Assembly: GCA_036429605.1 (NCBI GenBank)
Contig: JAVFKD010000010.1
Location: 682,001-746,000, forward strand
Direction: 5' to 3'
DNA length: 64,000 nt
Origin: Cladobotryum mycophilum
Lineage: Eukaryota > Ascomycota > Sordariomycetes > Hypocreales > Hypocreaceae
The notes under the pieces are model-generated. The model was not told the origin of the DNA. It made no database searches and worked only from the letters and a program-made list of their open reading frames with translations. A program made the translations under genes and the position numbers. This document shows positions 20,902-31,448 of this stretch, piece after piece. Positions within the stretch are counted from its first letter, which is position 1; every line of letters starts with the position of its first letter.

Positions 20902-22630
20902 CTATTCGTCTCGCCTACAGCCTACCACATGTGTTTCCATTACCATGCAACACATTCCTTCTCCACTAATCCGCACCCGGATAGAGGTAACCCTGTGGGC
21001 AATATCACCAGCGCCCAACATCATCGCACATGTAGCATAACAGTCGTGAGACAGAACATCATCTAGGAGGACCACCCGCACGAGTCTTCCCAACAGTTGC
21101 ATTAGCACCTCATCGTTACTGGAGGCCAAGGTTTTACCTGTTGGTGACTTTAGCTTGAATCTGGTATTTTCATCGCCGTCGTCATAGATCCACACACTGT
21201 TGCGGGGCATAGTATATCCAGTGACAACGGCCATGCCCTCCTTGTTTCCCTCGACTCTGCATCCCGCCCTGTTCAGCCGCCCTAAGCCCATGGCGAAATG
21301 AGAGGGATGCCGCATATCCGGTAGCCAACACCGCGCGTCGCTTTTGGAGGTGGTGGCTCCGGTCAGCAACTCGGTGGTAATCAGGCCATTCTTCAGGGCT
21401 TCCGTGAGGACATTCTCCAAGGTGTTTGGGTAGCGCACCGTTATCCCCCTCTGGTCTCACTATGCCCGGCAAACCATACAGTTGGTTAATCTCATGAGTT
21501 GCCTGGCGCCCGCGTGTTGCCATGATGGCCCCCATGAGCGTCATGGTCTGACGCCTCCCCCCCATTGATCCTTCAACTTCCTGCTAGCGGCGTCGTTGGT
21601 CGTCCGCACTGCCAACAGTTGGGTGTCCGAAGACACGGCTATGCTGAGCGAATGTACGTTGGTGCTTGCTGGGAGGGCCGGCAGATGACTGACGTAGCCG
21701 CATCGACCAAGCCTGGCAGAAGGCAGGCAACATGGATCGCATTCGAGTAGATTTCTCCCATTTTGGTACCTGTTCCGCTTTATGGGTATCGCAACTCTGG
21801 TTAATGCAAAACTGGTCTATCCAGAAGACCGTGACTTTTGTCTCCTCATATATGCGCTCTACAGCGCTTTGCAGAGTATTGTTGTTTGCTTCAACCCACG
21901 CATAGCTCAGGGCCACGTAGGATTCTCCACTTCTCATATCCCGCACTGTCTTGGTTTGGTAGTCATATACGCGGGTTCCAGTCGCTTATTTCCCTTCCCC
22001 TTTAACACAGGCGCAATTCTCATACACGCATCGGTTGCTGGGGAACTGCCACGTCGGAGTCTCACCTTCAATTTGGGCGCCTCGGCTGCTAGCATTGTCG
22101 CCAGTGCTGGCAGTTATCTGCTCAACCTCCCATCCCACCGGATCGGTCACCTCGCAGGCTCTGTATCTCACCAGACCAAAGGCGTCAAGCAGGGCCCTAT
22201 CCGAGTCTTCGTCGTAGCACCCATACAACTCATCCGGCACCACGTTGCTAGTGGCCCAAATCTTGGGCATCTTTCCTTCCAGTTTCTTGAAGCTGACGGG
22301 GAGAGTATCGCGGTTAAGAACGGATCGTCCATAGGCCTCTGTCATGAACATATTGGAAACCTCGATGACTTGCAACAGCTCATCGGGAACGAAAAAGAAT
22401 CCCTCCTCTTGGCTAAAGACCCAATGGAATCCTCCATTATTTATAGTCACAGAGCATGTGCCTTGGGCATCCTCGACTATGTTAACCGGTTTTATAACAT
22501 GCCACTATCTGGCTGTTGCAGATTGCTTAGGGTCGCTGTGAAGTAAAAGATGGCGGTCTATTACTCCCTTCGTCTTGTCATTCATGTAGGTGCCCTTGGC
22601 CAACTTGACAGTTACGTTGGGTGCGGACAT
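20902..22630 (-). pseudogene. Second HET-domain gene, frame broken as assembled
   Basis: HET landmarks in order along the minus strand: RVYDYQTKTVRDM then SYVALSYAW (start of the HET domain), VTVFWIDQFCINQ, then MGEIYSNAIHVACLLPGLVD in a shifted frame. C-terminal regions include VRYPNTLENVLTEAL and RPSQQAP. The likely start is the ATG at 22630; an in-frame TAG near 22511 may lie in an unresolved intron. Frame breaks near 21989, 21762, 21660, 21565 and 21450 are each resolved by restoring one or two bases to a run of A, C or G (the last two are G runs of seven and five). The domain is of the classical VALSYxW type, unlike the neighbouring HET gene. Function would be non-self recognition at hyphal fusion if intact. 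Confidence 0.65.
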
Positions 22631-24613
22631 CCAGCCCATGCCCCCTCTTCTCTCCATCTTACCGCAGCTCTGCCATATTATTAAGCACCCAGTCAGTGTT
22701 GTTGGTATTGACTGTATAGTCCGCTTCCAGTGGTGAGGCCGCCCACTTTCTGTTTCTCTGTTTGCTGTAACCCCCCCCCGAGCATGGAAGGTTTTATATA
22801 ACTGAATAGCACGGTGTTAAGTCTGATAAACCAAATAGTAAAGCCTGTTAGGCAGTACAGAGCGGGGGAGATGGAGAGAGAAGTGGGGAATTTCTGTCAA
22901 TAATACTCTAGGTCATGATGTGACAATGCCTTATAGCGGGGGTCTGCTTGTGGCATAAAAGTTATCCGTCCAACTGCTAGGTTGAGAAACTATAGTAGAG
23001 AAGACACAGAATACACGTGTAAGTCAGGCTTTTGGAACATGATCTAGAGTTATGACCACGTCAAACTGCATCCGATACCTTGGCAACGTGCAAAGCTGGA
23101 ACCTCAGCTGGCGATGGGGTTGGATGAGGGAGCTTCTCTCTGAGATTGGGATACGAGTCAAGATAGTTGACTGAATGGAATCTGGCGTGTTAATGGAAAC
23201 ATTTCTGTCTGGGTAACGTGGGCCTTCGTAACCACCATGAGGCCTGCTTGCGCCCATGTAGAGACCGTTGTTCTCATGTTCTTGTCGTTTTGCCTATCAA
23301 TGAGTATACGCCATGCAAACCCCGACTCTATGACGCGCAATGTGCCAGATCGTCAATACAACTGAAAACTGAAGAAGTCCGTGTTCGAGATAAATACACC
23401 CCCCCCTCCCCCCACTCATACCTTGCTGTAAGCACATGTAGTAATGCCCTATAATTTCCTTTGCCTTCTGTGAGTCACAGGCATTCATTCCTTGTTATGC
23501 ACAAATCCACAAGCCCAAAGTACATTTTATTTAATCAGATTTATCATCCTATGTGGGTCACTTTGGGAATTATTTTTTATTTGGTTGGGTTGGTGAGGCA
23601 GCAGTACTGCTTGTGACGTTTAATTAGGCATCATTGCAGGCTCACCGGCCCCTCTTGCTTGCCAGTTGTTATACTATCATGATCTTGATATGACATGCAT
23701 GGATCCATAGTTTGGCTGTGCATATGCCAAGAGTGTCTTCAAATTAAGTATTTTCCACTTGAGGCTTGAAGCCCAAAGCCCCGAAGTATGAGTCACGAGA
23801 AATACATGATCGGAAGGCCCTCGGTGTAGGCAATGTATCCATTAATATGTATGCGTGCCTAGGTACATTGTGGACCTAAAAGGAGGGAAAAGAAGTACTT
23901 AATGTAAAGAGAACATCAAAGATACCTGTAGCCGGTGATCGTTGGTGCCCATCTCATAGCCAGTATGTATGTTATGGCACATTATGAATTGTGGAAAGGA
24001 TTGTTAGGAAATTTGTGGCTGTCGAGCGACAGGAGCAAACAGGGCATCAACCCCGGGATCTTGACTTCCTGGTTATCAAATCCAAGTCTATGGAATGAAT
24101 TCTGCACCGTAACGATGTAATGAGTACCGGAAAGTCCACAGATTATCATAATGTATACTGTATGCCATAAATGCCGCCACATTCTGCATGCCACGTAGCC
24201 AGACAGTTGATTGATGCTGAAAGAGATTTTCTTTTATTGTCCTTCGCATACAATATGCATAATAACCTTGCTCGAGTGGGACTCCTATTGGAGAGTGACG
24301 GATTTGCCTAGGTCTTATTCAGCCAAAACATGCAGGATGTCTGGTACAATTGCATTACTACCTGGCTACAGCATAAATATCCCAGTACATTGAGGCTTTC
24401 TGATGGCTCAGAAGCGTCTTATTTCGCATCTAATCTAATTAGGTACGGGTACATACTAAATTGAACTACCCATAGGTGGTAGATAGTAGCCTAGTATCTC
24501 TGAATACGAGGCTCAGTGTATAAAGACCCTCAGAGTGCCTAGGTAGATAGCAGACAATCTCATCGTGGGGTAAGAGGGCAAGACTCACATTCATTGCCTA
24601 ACACCCATTCATA
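22631..24613. other. Long intergenic region, no gene recognised
   Basis: About 2 kb of normal GC with frames under 80 codons on both strands. Two poly-C runs (near 22771 and 23400) are the only conspicuous features. It contains the promoter of the plus-strand membrane protein and the upstream region of the second HET gene. Confidence 0.35.
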
Positions 24614-26584
24614 ATGCCAGACTTCTTTATACCAGTTCCAAAGGGCGCCTATAGGCTAGGTCGGACCTTTTACAGGCCAACCGATCATGGGTCTGCCTGG
24701 TCGATCGCACTTGAAGACAAATACGGATTAGTCCTAACAGCAGGCATATCCGTTGTCTTGACCTTTATTTTCATGCGAATTTGGAAACTTGTTTGCTTCC
24801 TGGCATTGACGTTTCCTAGAAGCCGCTCGCACCGCAGATATGCCGCACTAGTAACTATATGGAACTCGAACGACCCTCTTTTTGCCTTTCGAGAGCTAGC
24901 GACCTACAGTCTTCACTATCTGGGTCACTCAAACGGAGACTTTGCCTACGGTTTCATATACTGTGTTTTGGCTTTTATTGTTTTCGGATCCAGTATATCG
25001 CTGGGTATCGTTGGCCCTACGCTGATACAGAAGGGCAATGTCGCTCCCGCACGACCAAGCGCGCTTTTTTACCCAGTGCTGCCAGATATTGTTGATATAA
25101 TAGGAGAGTTCCAGAGATTAAGCCTGCTAGCACCTGAGAACTTGCGTGCCCTCGGCAGCGTGGACATTGCCAAGCCTGCCATACGAGACAGGGTGACTTT
25201 CAGCCCCATATGGACGACTGAGAACGAAACGGTTTTTAATGACACTAGAAATGTCCTTAACCTGCTCTACGGCTACAATGTTACAGGGGTTGATCTCGGT
25301 CTCCAGCACGGAAGCAATCTGAGTTTACATGTCAGCGGATCTTGCAGAACTGAATACGACTGGTTTATCCGGGAGCACGACAACATAACTACTGAGGATC
25401 GCTATGCGATGTGGGGGGATGAGGACCAGGTGGAAATAGTGCCAATTGATGAGAAAAGCATTCTAAACACCCCCAAGCTGACTTTCTGGATACACGAAGA
25501 GGGGTGGGATCAGTATCAGAAGGATGGCAATGTATCCTACGCTATCGTGATCACATCTGCCCACCGAGCGAGTATTACTTCCTCGTCTGATCCATGGTAT
25601 GACACCGAGGTTCGTAATTCAACCATTCCATTCCTCACCGATATCGAGACATTTTGGGTGAAGCAGGCAAGACCTGTCCTTTCCTGCTGGGAACAAGGCA
25701 CGTGGAAATACGGGAAAAATTCGACCACGGACGTCAGAAACCTCTATCAACTACCTGGGATAAAAGTTAAAAGTGTGTTATTGGATCTTCTGGCAGCAGT
25801 ATTTTTATATGGTCCAATCCTGGTGACTATAGGGTCTTCTACCGGCGCCACAGCCCTGAAGCCAGGAATCGGATCCCTCTTCACAGGAGAGGCCGACTTC
25901 ATCGACGCAGCAGCCTCTAACATAGAAGACGACTTGGAGAGGCTAATATTTGCCAGCTTCATCAAGTCAAAGAATGCCCTGGTTGACACCGCATTGTTTG
26001 ACTACCGTGGCGCAGCAAAAACCGTCATGGGCCCCTCAGTAACGGAGCCACTGCCGGGGGCAGGCGACTTCGTGGTTCAAAATTCCAAGATCCAAACCTT
26101 CTCCATGACCGGACTGGTCGTTCTCCTTGTGGCGCTCATAGCTCTCACTATGGTGGAGTTTGTGATGATTATGCTTCTCGGTCTCCATCGGTCAGGTGAA
26201 TCTCAGTCTGACAGCAATCAAGAGAATCTACATAGGGCAGAGGTAGAAGCCAACACGCCAGAGACACCGACGGAGAAGGAGTCAAGTACGGGAGCGAAAG
26301 AACAGCTAGAGAAGGGTCCTGGCCCGTTGGTTTTATTCAAGGTGTTGTCCGCATCGCAGTTATTCCGTCGCATTTATGAACCGGATGACAAAGCATCGCG
26401 CAAGGAGTGGGCATGTACGAGACAGTTTCCAGAGCCAGAGCGGTCCAGCGACGGCAAACCTAAAGAATTGGTGCATATTGATGGCTGCTCTCAGGACGAG
26501 TGCAAGGGCCATATCCGGCGGCCTTCGCGTGCATTCACTGGAGTGTCTATTACGTCCATACAGCCGCCTAAAGAGAAGCAGTGA
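24614..26584 (+). CDS. Fungal four-pass membrane protein of unknown function, 656 aa
   Basis: An intact single exon. Hydrophobic segments lie at about 38-66, 111-138, 387-407 and 497-524. Between the second and third is a ~245-residue loop with many N-glycosylation sequons (NET, NVT, NLS, NIT, NVS, NST), so that loop is probably luminal or extracellular. The C-terminal ~130 residues are charged and rich in E, S, T and P, likely a disordered cytosolic tail. No transporter, receptor or enzyme signature is seen. The pattern matches a widespread, lineage-expanded group of uncharacterised ascomycete plasma-membrane proteins. It stands alone on the + strand with long flanks and shows none of the homopolymer frame breaks seen in neighbours. 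Confidence 0.8.
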   Translation: MPDFFIPVPKGAYRLGRTFYRPTDHGSAWSIALEDKYGLVLTAGISVVLTFIFMRIWKLVCFLALTFPRSRSHRRYAALVTIWNSNDPLFAFRELATYSLHYLGHSNGDFAYGFIYCVLAFIVFGSSISLGIVGPTLIQKGNVAPARPSALFYPVLPDIVDIIGEFQRLSLLAPENLRALGSVDIAKPAIRDRVTFSPIWTTENETVFNDTRNVLNLLYGYNVTGVDLGLQHGSNLSLHVSGSCRTEYDWFIREHDNITTEDRYAMWGDEDQVEIVPIDEKSILNTPKLTFWIHEEGWDQYQKDGNVSYAIVITSAHRASITSSSDPWYDTEVRNSTIPFLTDIETFWVKQARPVLSCWEQGTWKYGKNSTTDVRNLYQLPGIKVKSVLLDLLAAVFLYGPILVTIGSSTGATALKPGIGSLFTGEADFIDAAASNIEDDLERLIFASFIKSKNALVDTALFDYRGAAKTVMGPSVTEPLPGAGDFVVQNSKIQTFSMTGLVVLLVALIALTMVEFVMIMLLGLHRSGESQSDSNQENLHRAEVEANTPETPTEKESSTGAKEQLEKGPGPLVLFKVLSASQLFRRIYEPDDKASRKEWACTRQFPEPERSSDGKPKELVHIDGCSQDECKGHIRRPSRAFTGVSITSIQPPKEKQ

Positions 26585-27401
26585 TGTAATTACTGGCTGG
26601 ATCGCTGCATACAAAATATATATAGGTTGTGTGAGTTTTGGATACTCTTCAGGATGATTGCCTGCCAGCATCATGTTGGTCGCCTGTCATTTCAGATTAG
26701 TATTGATTCAATGACAGTCATCAATCAATCATCTATACTGTCTTGCTTTGGCTCGCATTTTATCACCGTAAACAAAAAAGGAACATTACTCTATCCGAAT
26801 CTCAACATTTGCTTTCGAATAGTACTTATCTATAGTTGCACCGATAGTTCCATGACTCGGCGTCTACCGGCACAAGCATTAGCAATTCCGACAGTCGGGT
26901 CTCACGAATCTTCACTTTTGGGGCAAGTATGGTGTCTAGATGAACTCATTCGCGTTATGCTGATGCCAATCGTTTTCCTGCCGAGCCCCCGGGCTACTGA
27001 GGTTGTGCAGCATTAATGAGCGCAATCACATTCGCAATCGCAATCACGGTCGTAGTTGAGAGTGAGAAATGGCAATTTGTGATTGTTAATGTGTCTTTCT
27101 AAGATCTTAAAATAAAATAAAAAAGAAACCGCTTAATACATTCATGGATTGTTCAAAGGGTCAGGTGGTTGGTGGTGACGGCCACAGTGGCGTGCCCATC
27201 ATAAACTGCCCAGATCAGTGCATACTCCGTACTTGTACCTGTAGTTACATGGACCACAGCCAGCCAAATCTCTTTGGAGATTCTCTTTAACCACATTCAT
27301 CCGTATCGTTCGCCGTCCGTTCCTATCTTCATCGTCAGGTCTCAATTCCGCAGATTCACCACCGCATTAACATTTTAGGGAATCTTCTTTCGGCCTCCAC
27401 C
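26585..27401. other. Intergenic, no gene recognised
   Basis: 3' flank of the membrane-protein gene. A short (CGCAAT)n-like repeat lies near 27018-27050. No gene supported. Confidence 0.35.
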
Positions 27402-27533
27402 ATGGACGCCTTCGACCATGGCCGAGAGGTTCCTTCGGCTCCTCTCCACCGTTATCAGTCGTCCCTGGAGGACATTATAGATTTCTTTCGTGCATTGCCT
27501 TTAGCACCGGAATTACATGCTCGGGCAAAGTGT
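27402..27533 (+). pseudogene. Orphan first exon of a truncated gene
   Basis: An ATG in a good context (CCACCATGG) opens 44 well-composed codons (MDAFDHGREVPSAPLHRY...), ending at a GTAAGT donor at 27534. The preceding 100 bp look like a normal fungal leader. Beyond the donor the sequence falls into an AT-rich block (27600-27860), and no downstream exon can be found. It is interpreted as a gene whose remainder was lost to, or eroded with, an inserted repeat. The family is not recognised. Confidence 0.4.
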
Positions 27534-27599
27534 AAGTTCTATCTCATCGTCAAGCACTTTAAGGAATTTCATAAGAGCAACAGTTATTTATATAACAAA

Positions 27600-27870
27600 C
27601 CGTGACTTATTTAGCTTACCTATGAATATACACGCTTTAAGGAATCCTAAAACAATTTTCTTAGGGTCTTTTTAGGCCTTGATCTTCTCTATAAATAGTA
27701 AAAAAGACTTGAAATTTAATAATTCTTTTTTACTATTTATTGGTTTTACGGAGTATTTATTTAATAACTTCTTCCTGTCCCGTAAGCCTAATATCAAATT
27801 ACACTCTTTTAAGTACTATACCTACTAATAATCTCACTTTAGTCAAGGCTTTTAGTATAAAAACATTATA
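27600..27870. mobile_element. Small AT-rich RIP-like relic
   Basis: A short abrupt AT-rich stretch with TTTATTTA/TAATAA words, like the larger relics in this window. No coding potential; class unknown. Confidence 0.45.
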
Positions 27871-28575
27871 GCTTATATTAGGGGATATTACGACTGTGAA
27901 AGGTGAGATGTCGACACGGCTTTGATCATCAACCTGGTGACGTCTCTGAATAGAGACTCCATTCTCCATCATTGCGCCAGAGTGTAGAGCAGATTTGATA
28001 GAGCCACTGTTCTGGAGTCACTGGAGTTTGAGGGATGTTCCAATTGTCTGAGCTGAAGGTTGAGAGGCGGTGAATGGTGCCTTGTCTTAGACACCTGTCT
28101 TATAGTCCCCGGCACAACTCTATTCAGCTGAGTATCAATATTATTCCGAATCAGTGGCACTACCGACGGTTGATGTAACTATTTCTGCGCCCCATCTCTA
28201 CCCTAACTGGCTGATTGTGGACTTACATCGATCGGGTTTCCTAGTGTAGCTTGATCGTGCATTATCTATTATCCCGCCGTAAAGATCTTCTACCTTATCG
28301 AAAAAAAGTTGATATTCGCGGTAGACTGAAAGACATAAAGAGAGATCGGACCCCGGATCTTTATCCGCAGCCACTACTGTAGATCAAATCTCCTTGAGAT
28401 TGTTCAAGATTATCCTTGAAGGTGTATGTCTCATGTGTATACATGATTCTAGATTCATCGAATTTGCGAAATACATATACATGTACCCCCATTCAGTTCA
28501 GCTCGAATCCATTGCCTTTTTCTTTTTTTGATCAACGACGTCTTAGACATCTCAGAACGAGACAAGCGTAGGCTT
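27871..28575. other. Intergenic, no gene recognised
   Basis: Normal-GC intergenic DNA upstream of the aminotransferase gene; short frames only. Confidence 0.3.
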
Positions 28576-28582
28576 TGACTCA
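28576..28582 (+). promoter_or_regulatory. CPC1/Gcn4-type site (TGACTCA)
   Basis: A perfect TGACTCA lies about 430 bp upstream of the start codon of the histidine-biosynthesis gene at 29015. This is the cross-pathway-control element bound by Gcn4/CPC1 bZIP factors that induce amino-acid biosynthesis genes on starvation. The distance is within the usual range. A 7-mer can occur by chance, but the match to the pathway supports it. Confidence 0.5.
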
Positions 28583-29014
28583 CATGCTCACCGCCCACCT
28601 TTCAACCGGCCGGCTAACACACGCAGAACGGCAGAATCATCCGCGGAACAGGATATCCTTCCTCCCACGGGATCCCTGGTGGTATATCAGAGACACGGCA
28701 CACTTGTTGTCTCTCTACTTGCCGCCAGTGTTCATGTATGCCAGATGAGGTATGCCGGGACGGTGGACTGTCGGTTGACGTGTAGCCAATGAATGGGGTG
28801 CATCTTTACGGACTGGGCGGCTCGGATCGAGACACTTAGAGGGTATAAATACAACGTCTTGTTCCATGGCGGGAGCATGCGACTGCTGCACATCTAGTGT
28901 ACCTGAAACTTTGGGCTCGGCTATTATCATTAATCTCTCAAGAGTCAAGACATCCGCCTCTCAAAATCGCCACTTCGTTTTCGAACATTCCACCTCGTTG
29001 CATCATCATCGAAA

Positions 29015-30584
29015 ATGGGTCAGCGGATAAATCTCCAAGCCATCGTTAGGCCTCACATCGTCGCACTTGAGGTAAGAGCATTGTCTTGAATCAAACTCAG
29101 TCACTCAGGGGGATGTCCACTAACCCTGAACCTCCGTCCCTAATTAGAAATTCATGCCCAACTTGCCGGATAGTATTCAAACACGACCAAAAATCCCCCT
29201 AGACGCGAATGAGAATGCCCTCGGAAGCTGTCTCACCTCACATAACCCAGATGGCGCCTCCAATTCCGTCGACGACGACCACGTCTCAATGCTACACTTC
29301 TCCAACTCCCTGGACCTACATCGATATCCCTCAAGATCCATGCGGTACCTGAAGCAGCAGATCGCAACGGCAAAGGGACTTCCAGACAGCTACACCGAGA
29401 GAATCTCCCTAGGAACGGGTTCATCTGAGCTCATAGAGGTTCTTATCCGACTCACCTGCGCTCCCTTTGAAGACGCCATTCTCGTAACCTCGCCCACTTA
29501 TCCGCTGTACGGCAATAGGGCGGCCGTGAATGGTGTCCAGGTCATTGAATCTGAGCTGAACTTTGCCAACAATGAGTTTCGGCTTAATACGGCAGATGTG
29601 AGCGAAGCAAGCCTTATATGCCTTGATGAAACCCAAGGTGTTGGGAATGAACATGACTGACCACCCATCGGTTAGATGGTAAATACTCTCAAACGAAACG
29701 GGAATATCAAATTGATATTTCTCGCGTCGCCCAACAACCCAACAGCCTCGCTCATACCATTACACCAAATCTGGCAAATTCTTCAATCTCAAGGTCCGTT
29801 TCGTTTACACAGCCATGCGCAAAAAACCTCCATTTTTTAAAACTAATCTCTCACCCCCTTTTTTTCACAGCGTTAAAGGGGCTTCTGGTAGTTGACGAGG
29901 CATATATTGACTTTGCACCTAACCCGGATAAGATGTCGGCTCTCCAGCTCCTAGACCAATTTCCCAATCTTGTCGTGCTTCAGTCTTTAAGTAAGGCACC
30001 TGGCTTGGCAGGTATCAGGTAAAGATCCCTCAAAGACCTAGTGGATAGTCTTGCTGCAGAGAAACGCATAAAAACGACATCCGCAGAGTCGCATAAGCTC
30101 ACCAAAAGTTCATCACAGGCTAGGAATCGCATACGCCCACGAATTCATCACCGAAATGCTACAAAAGATCCAAACACCCTTCTCCATCTCCAGCCCAACA
30201 GCCGCTCTCGCCATAAAAGCGCTCTCCCCAATCCACCAGCACTCCTGCAAGGCCGCCGTCGCCGAAATCATCCAGAACCGTGAGGACCTCATACGCAGCT
30301 TGAGCAGGGAGGCGTTCGCGGCTGCGAGAGCGGGACCGCCCCTCGGTGGCAGCGCCGCCAATTTTATAGTTCTACCTATTTGGTCTGTGGACGGACCTAA
30401 AGGTGTTCGCGATGATGGTAGGGCTAGAAGGGTGTGCGAGGTGCTCGAGGCAGAGCATGACACTGCTGTTCGCTACATTGGCAGCACAAAGGGTTGCGAG
30501 GGCTGCATTAGAATCACAGTGGGCACAAGAGAGGAAAACAACAGTCTCGTGCGCAACTTGACTACCGTCCTTCGACGAAAATAA
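29015..30584 (+). CDS. HIS5: Histidinol-phosphate aminotransferase
   Basis: Five exons give 412 aa: 29015-29071, 29148-29597, 29676-29793, 29871-30018 and 30119-30584; introns are 76-100 bp. The second intron starts at GTGAGC and has a CTGAC branch point, which removes a stop in the naive frame. Class II PLP aminotransferase landmarks: LDANENALG near the N-terminus, RYPSRSMRYLK, ISLGTGSSELIEVLIR, SPTYPLYGNRA, ASPNNPTA, VVDEAYIDF (Asp217, Tyr220) and LQSLSKAPGLAGIR with the Schiff-base Lys at 250. A C-terminal RITVGTREEN completes the fold. The enzyme converts imidazole-acetol phosphate and glutamate to histidinol phosphate in histidine biosynthesis. Length and motifs are those of an active enzyme. 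Whether this is the main or a second genomic copy cannot be told. Confidence 0.9.
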
Positions 30585-31448
30585 AGTATACATCTCGAGA
30601 GACGGGCAGAGACAAGAGTAAACCAAATCATATATTTTTTGTCCATATTATCCAAGGGGATTCACATATCATCCAATGCATCTCCAATGTATATGCCAAG
30701 TCAAAATTGTATGCTTGAATTTTTCTGCTCCAAAACTCCGTCCCGTTAATCCCTTGTTAAGACAAATAGCCAGCCATAGTTTCACAAATCCATTGCTTGC
30801 CTCCCCTTGATGCTGTCCATACATATCAAGAATATGCGGGCCATTCCATCTATCTGACATGACGAAAGCCGCTCCACATTCCACTGTCGTCATCATCAGA
30901 AATCTTTTTTCTCATAATCCATATCTCGTATTACAAAATTCCCATGCCTGCATAAATAACCAGTCAAGCTCATGACAACAAGTTATTGCAAGAACAATGT
31001 TAAATGTCCGGTTGGCTCGGTACCTAAGCCATCTCAGCCCTAATCATACAACGTATTAAAAACAATTGTCAACTCGGAACAGTTGAAAGCGAAATGGAAC
31101 GTAGAGTGTTGAAGCCTTAAAAACTATTGTCGGAGCGAAGCGGCATGGTGAGTTGGCCCGGCACAAGTCCAGCAGCCGCAAAATTTGACAAATCTGTTGA
31201 AGATATGTTTGGCATGAGACCTCCGCAGCAGCTCATGCACTAGGCATCATGCCTGTTGCTCGCAACGAGGCCAGTCTAATATTCGCGTTTTCCGTTGCAA
31301 TCGTGCACGAAAGCTCCTCGCACGAGCTGACTATCAAACATCGTAAGTTGTCATTGCCAAGAATATCGAATCGTCTGAATTATCAAAACACGAACAAAAC
31401 GACTCAAAAGCTTGCACACCAAAGGGACTTCAAACCCCTTGCAGTGCT
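30585..31448. other. Intergenic between convergent genes, no gene recognised
   Basis: 3' flanks of the aminotransferase (+) and of the C2H2 factor (-). Short frames only. Confidence 0.35.
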
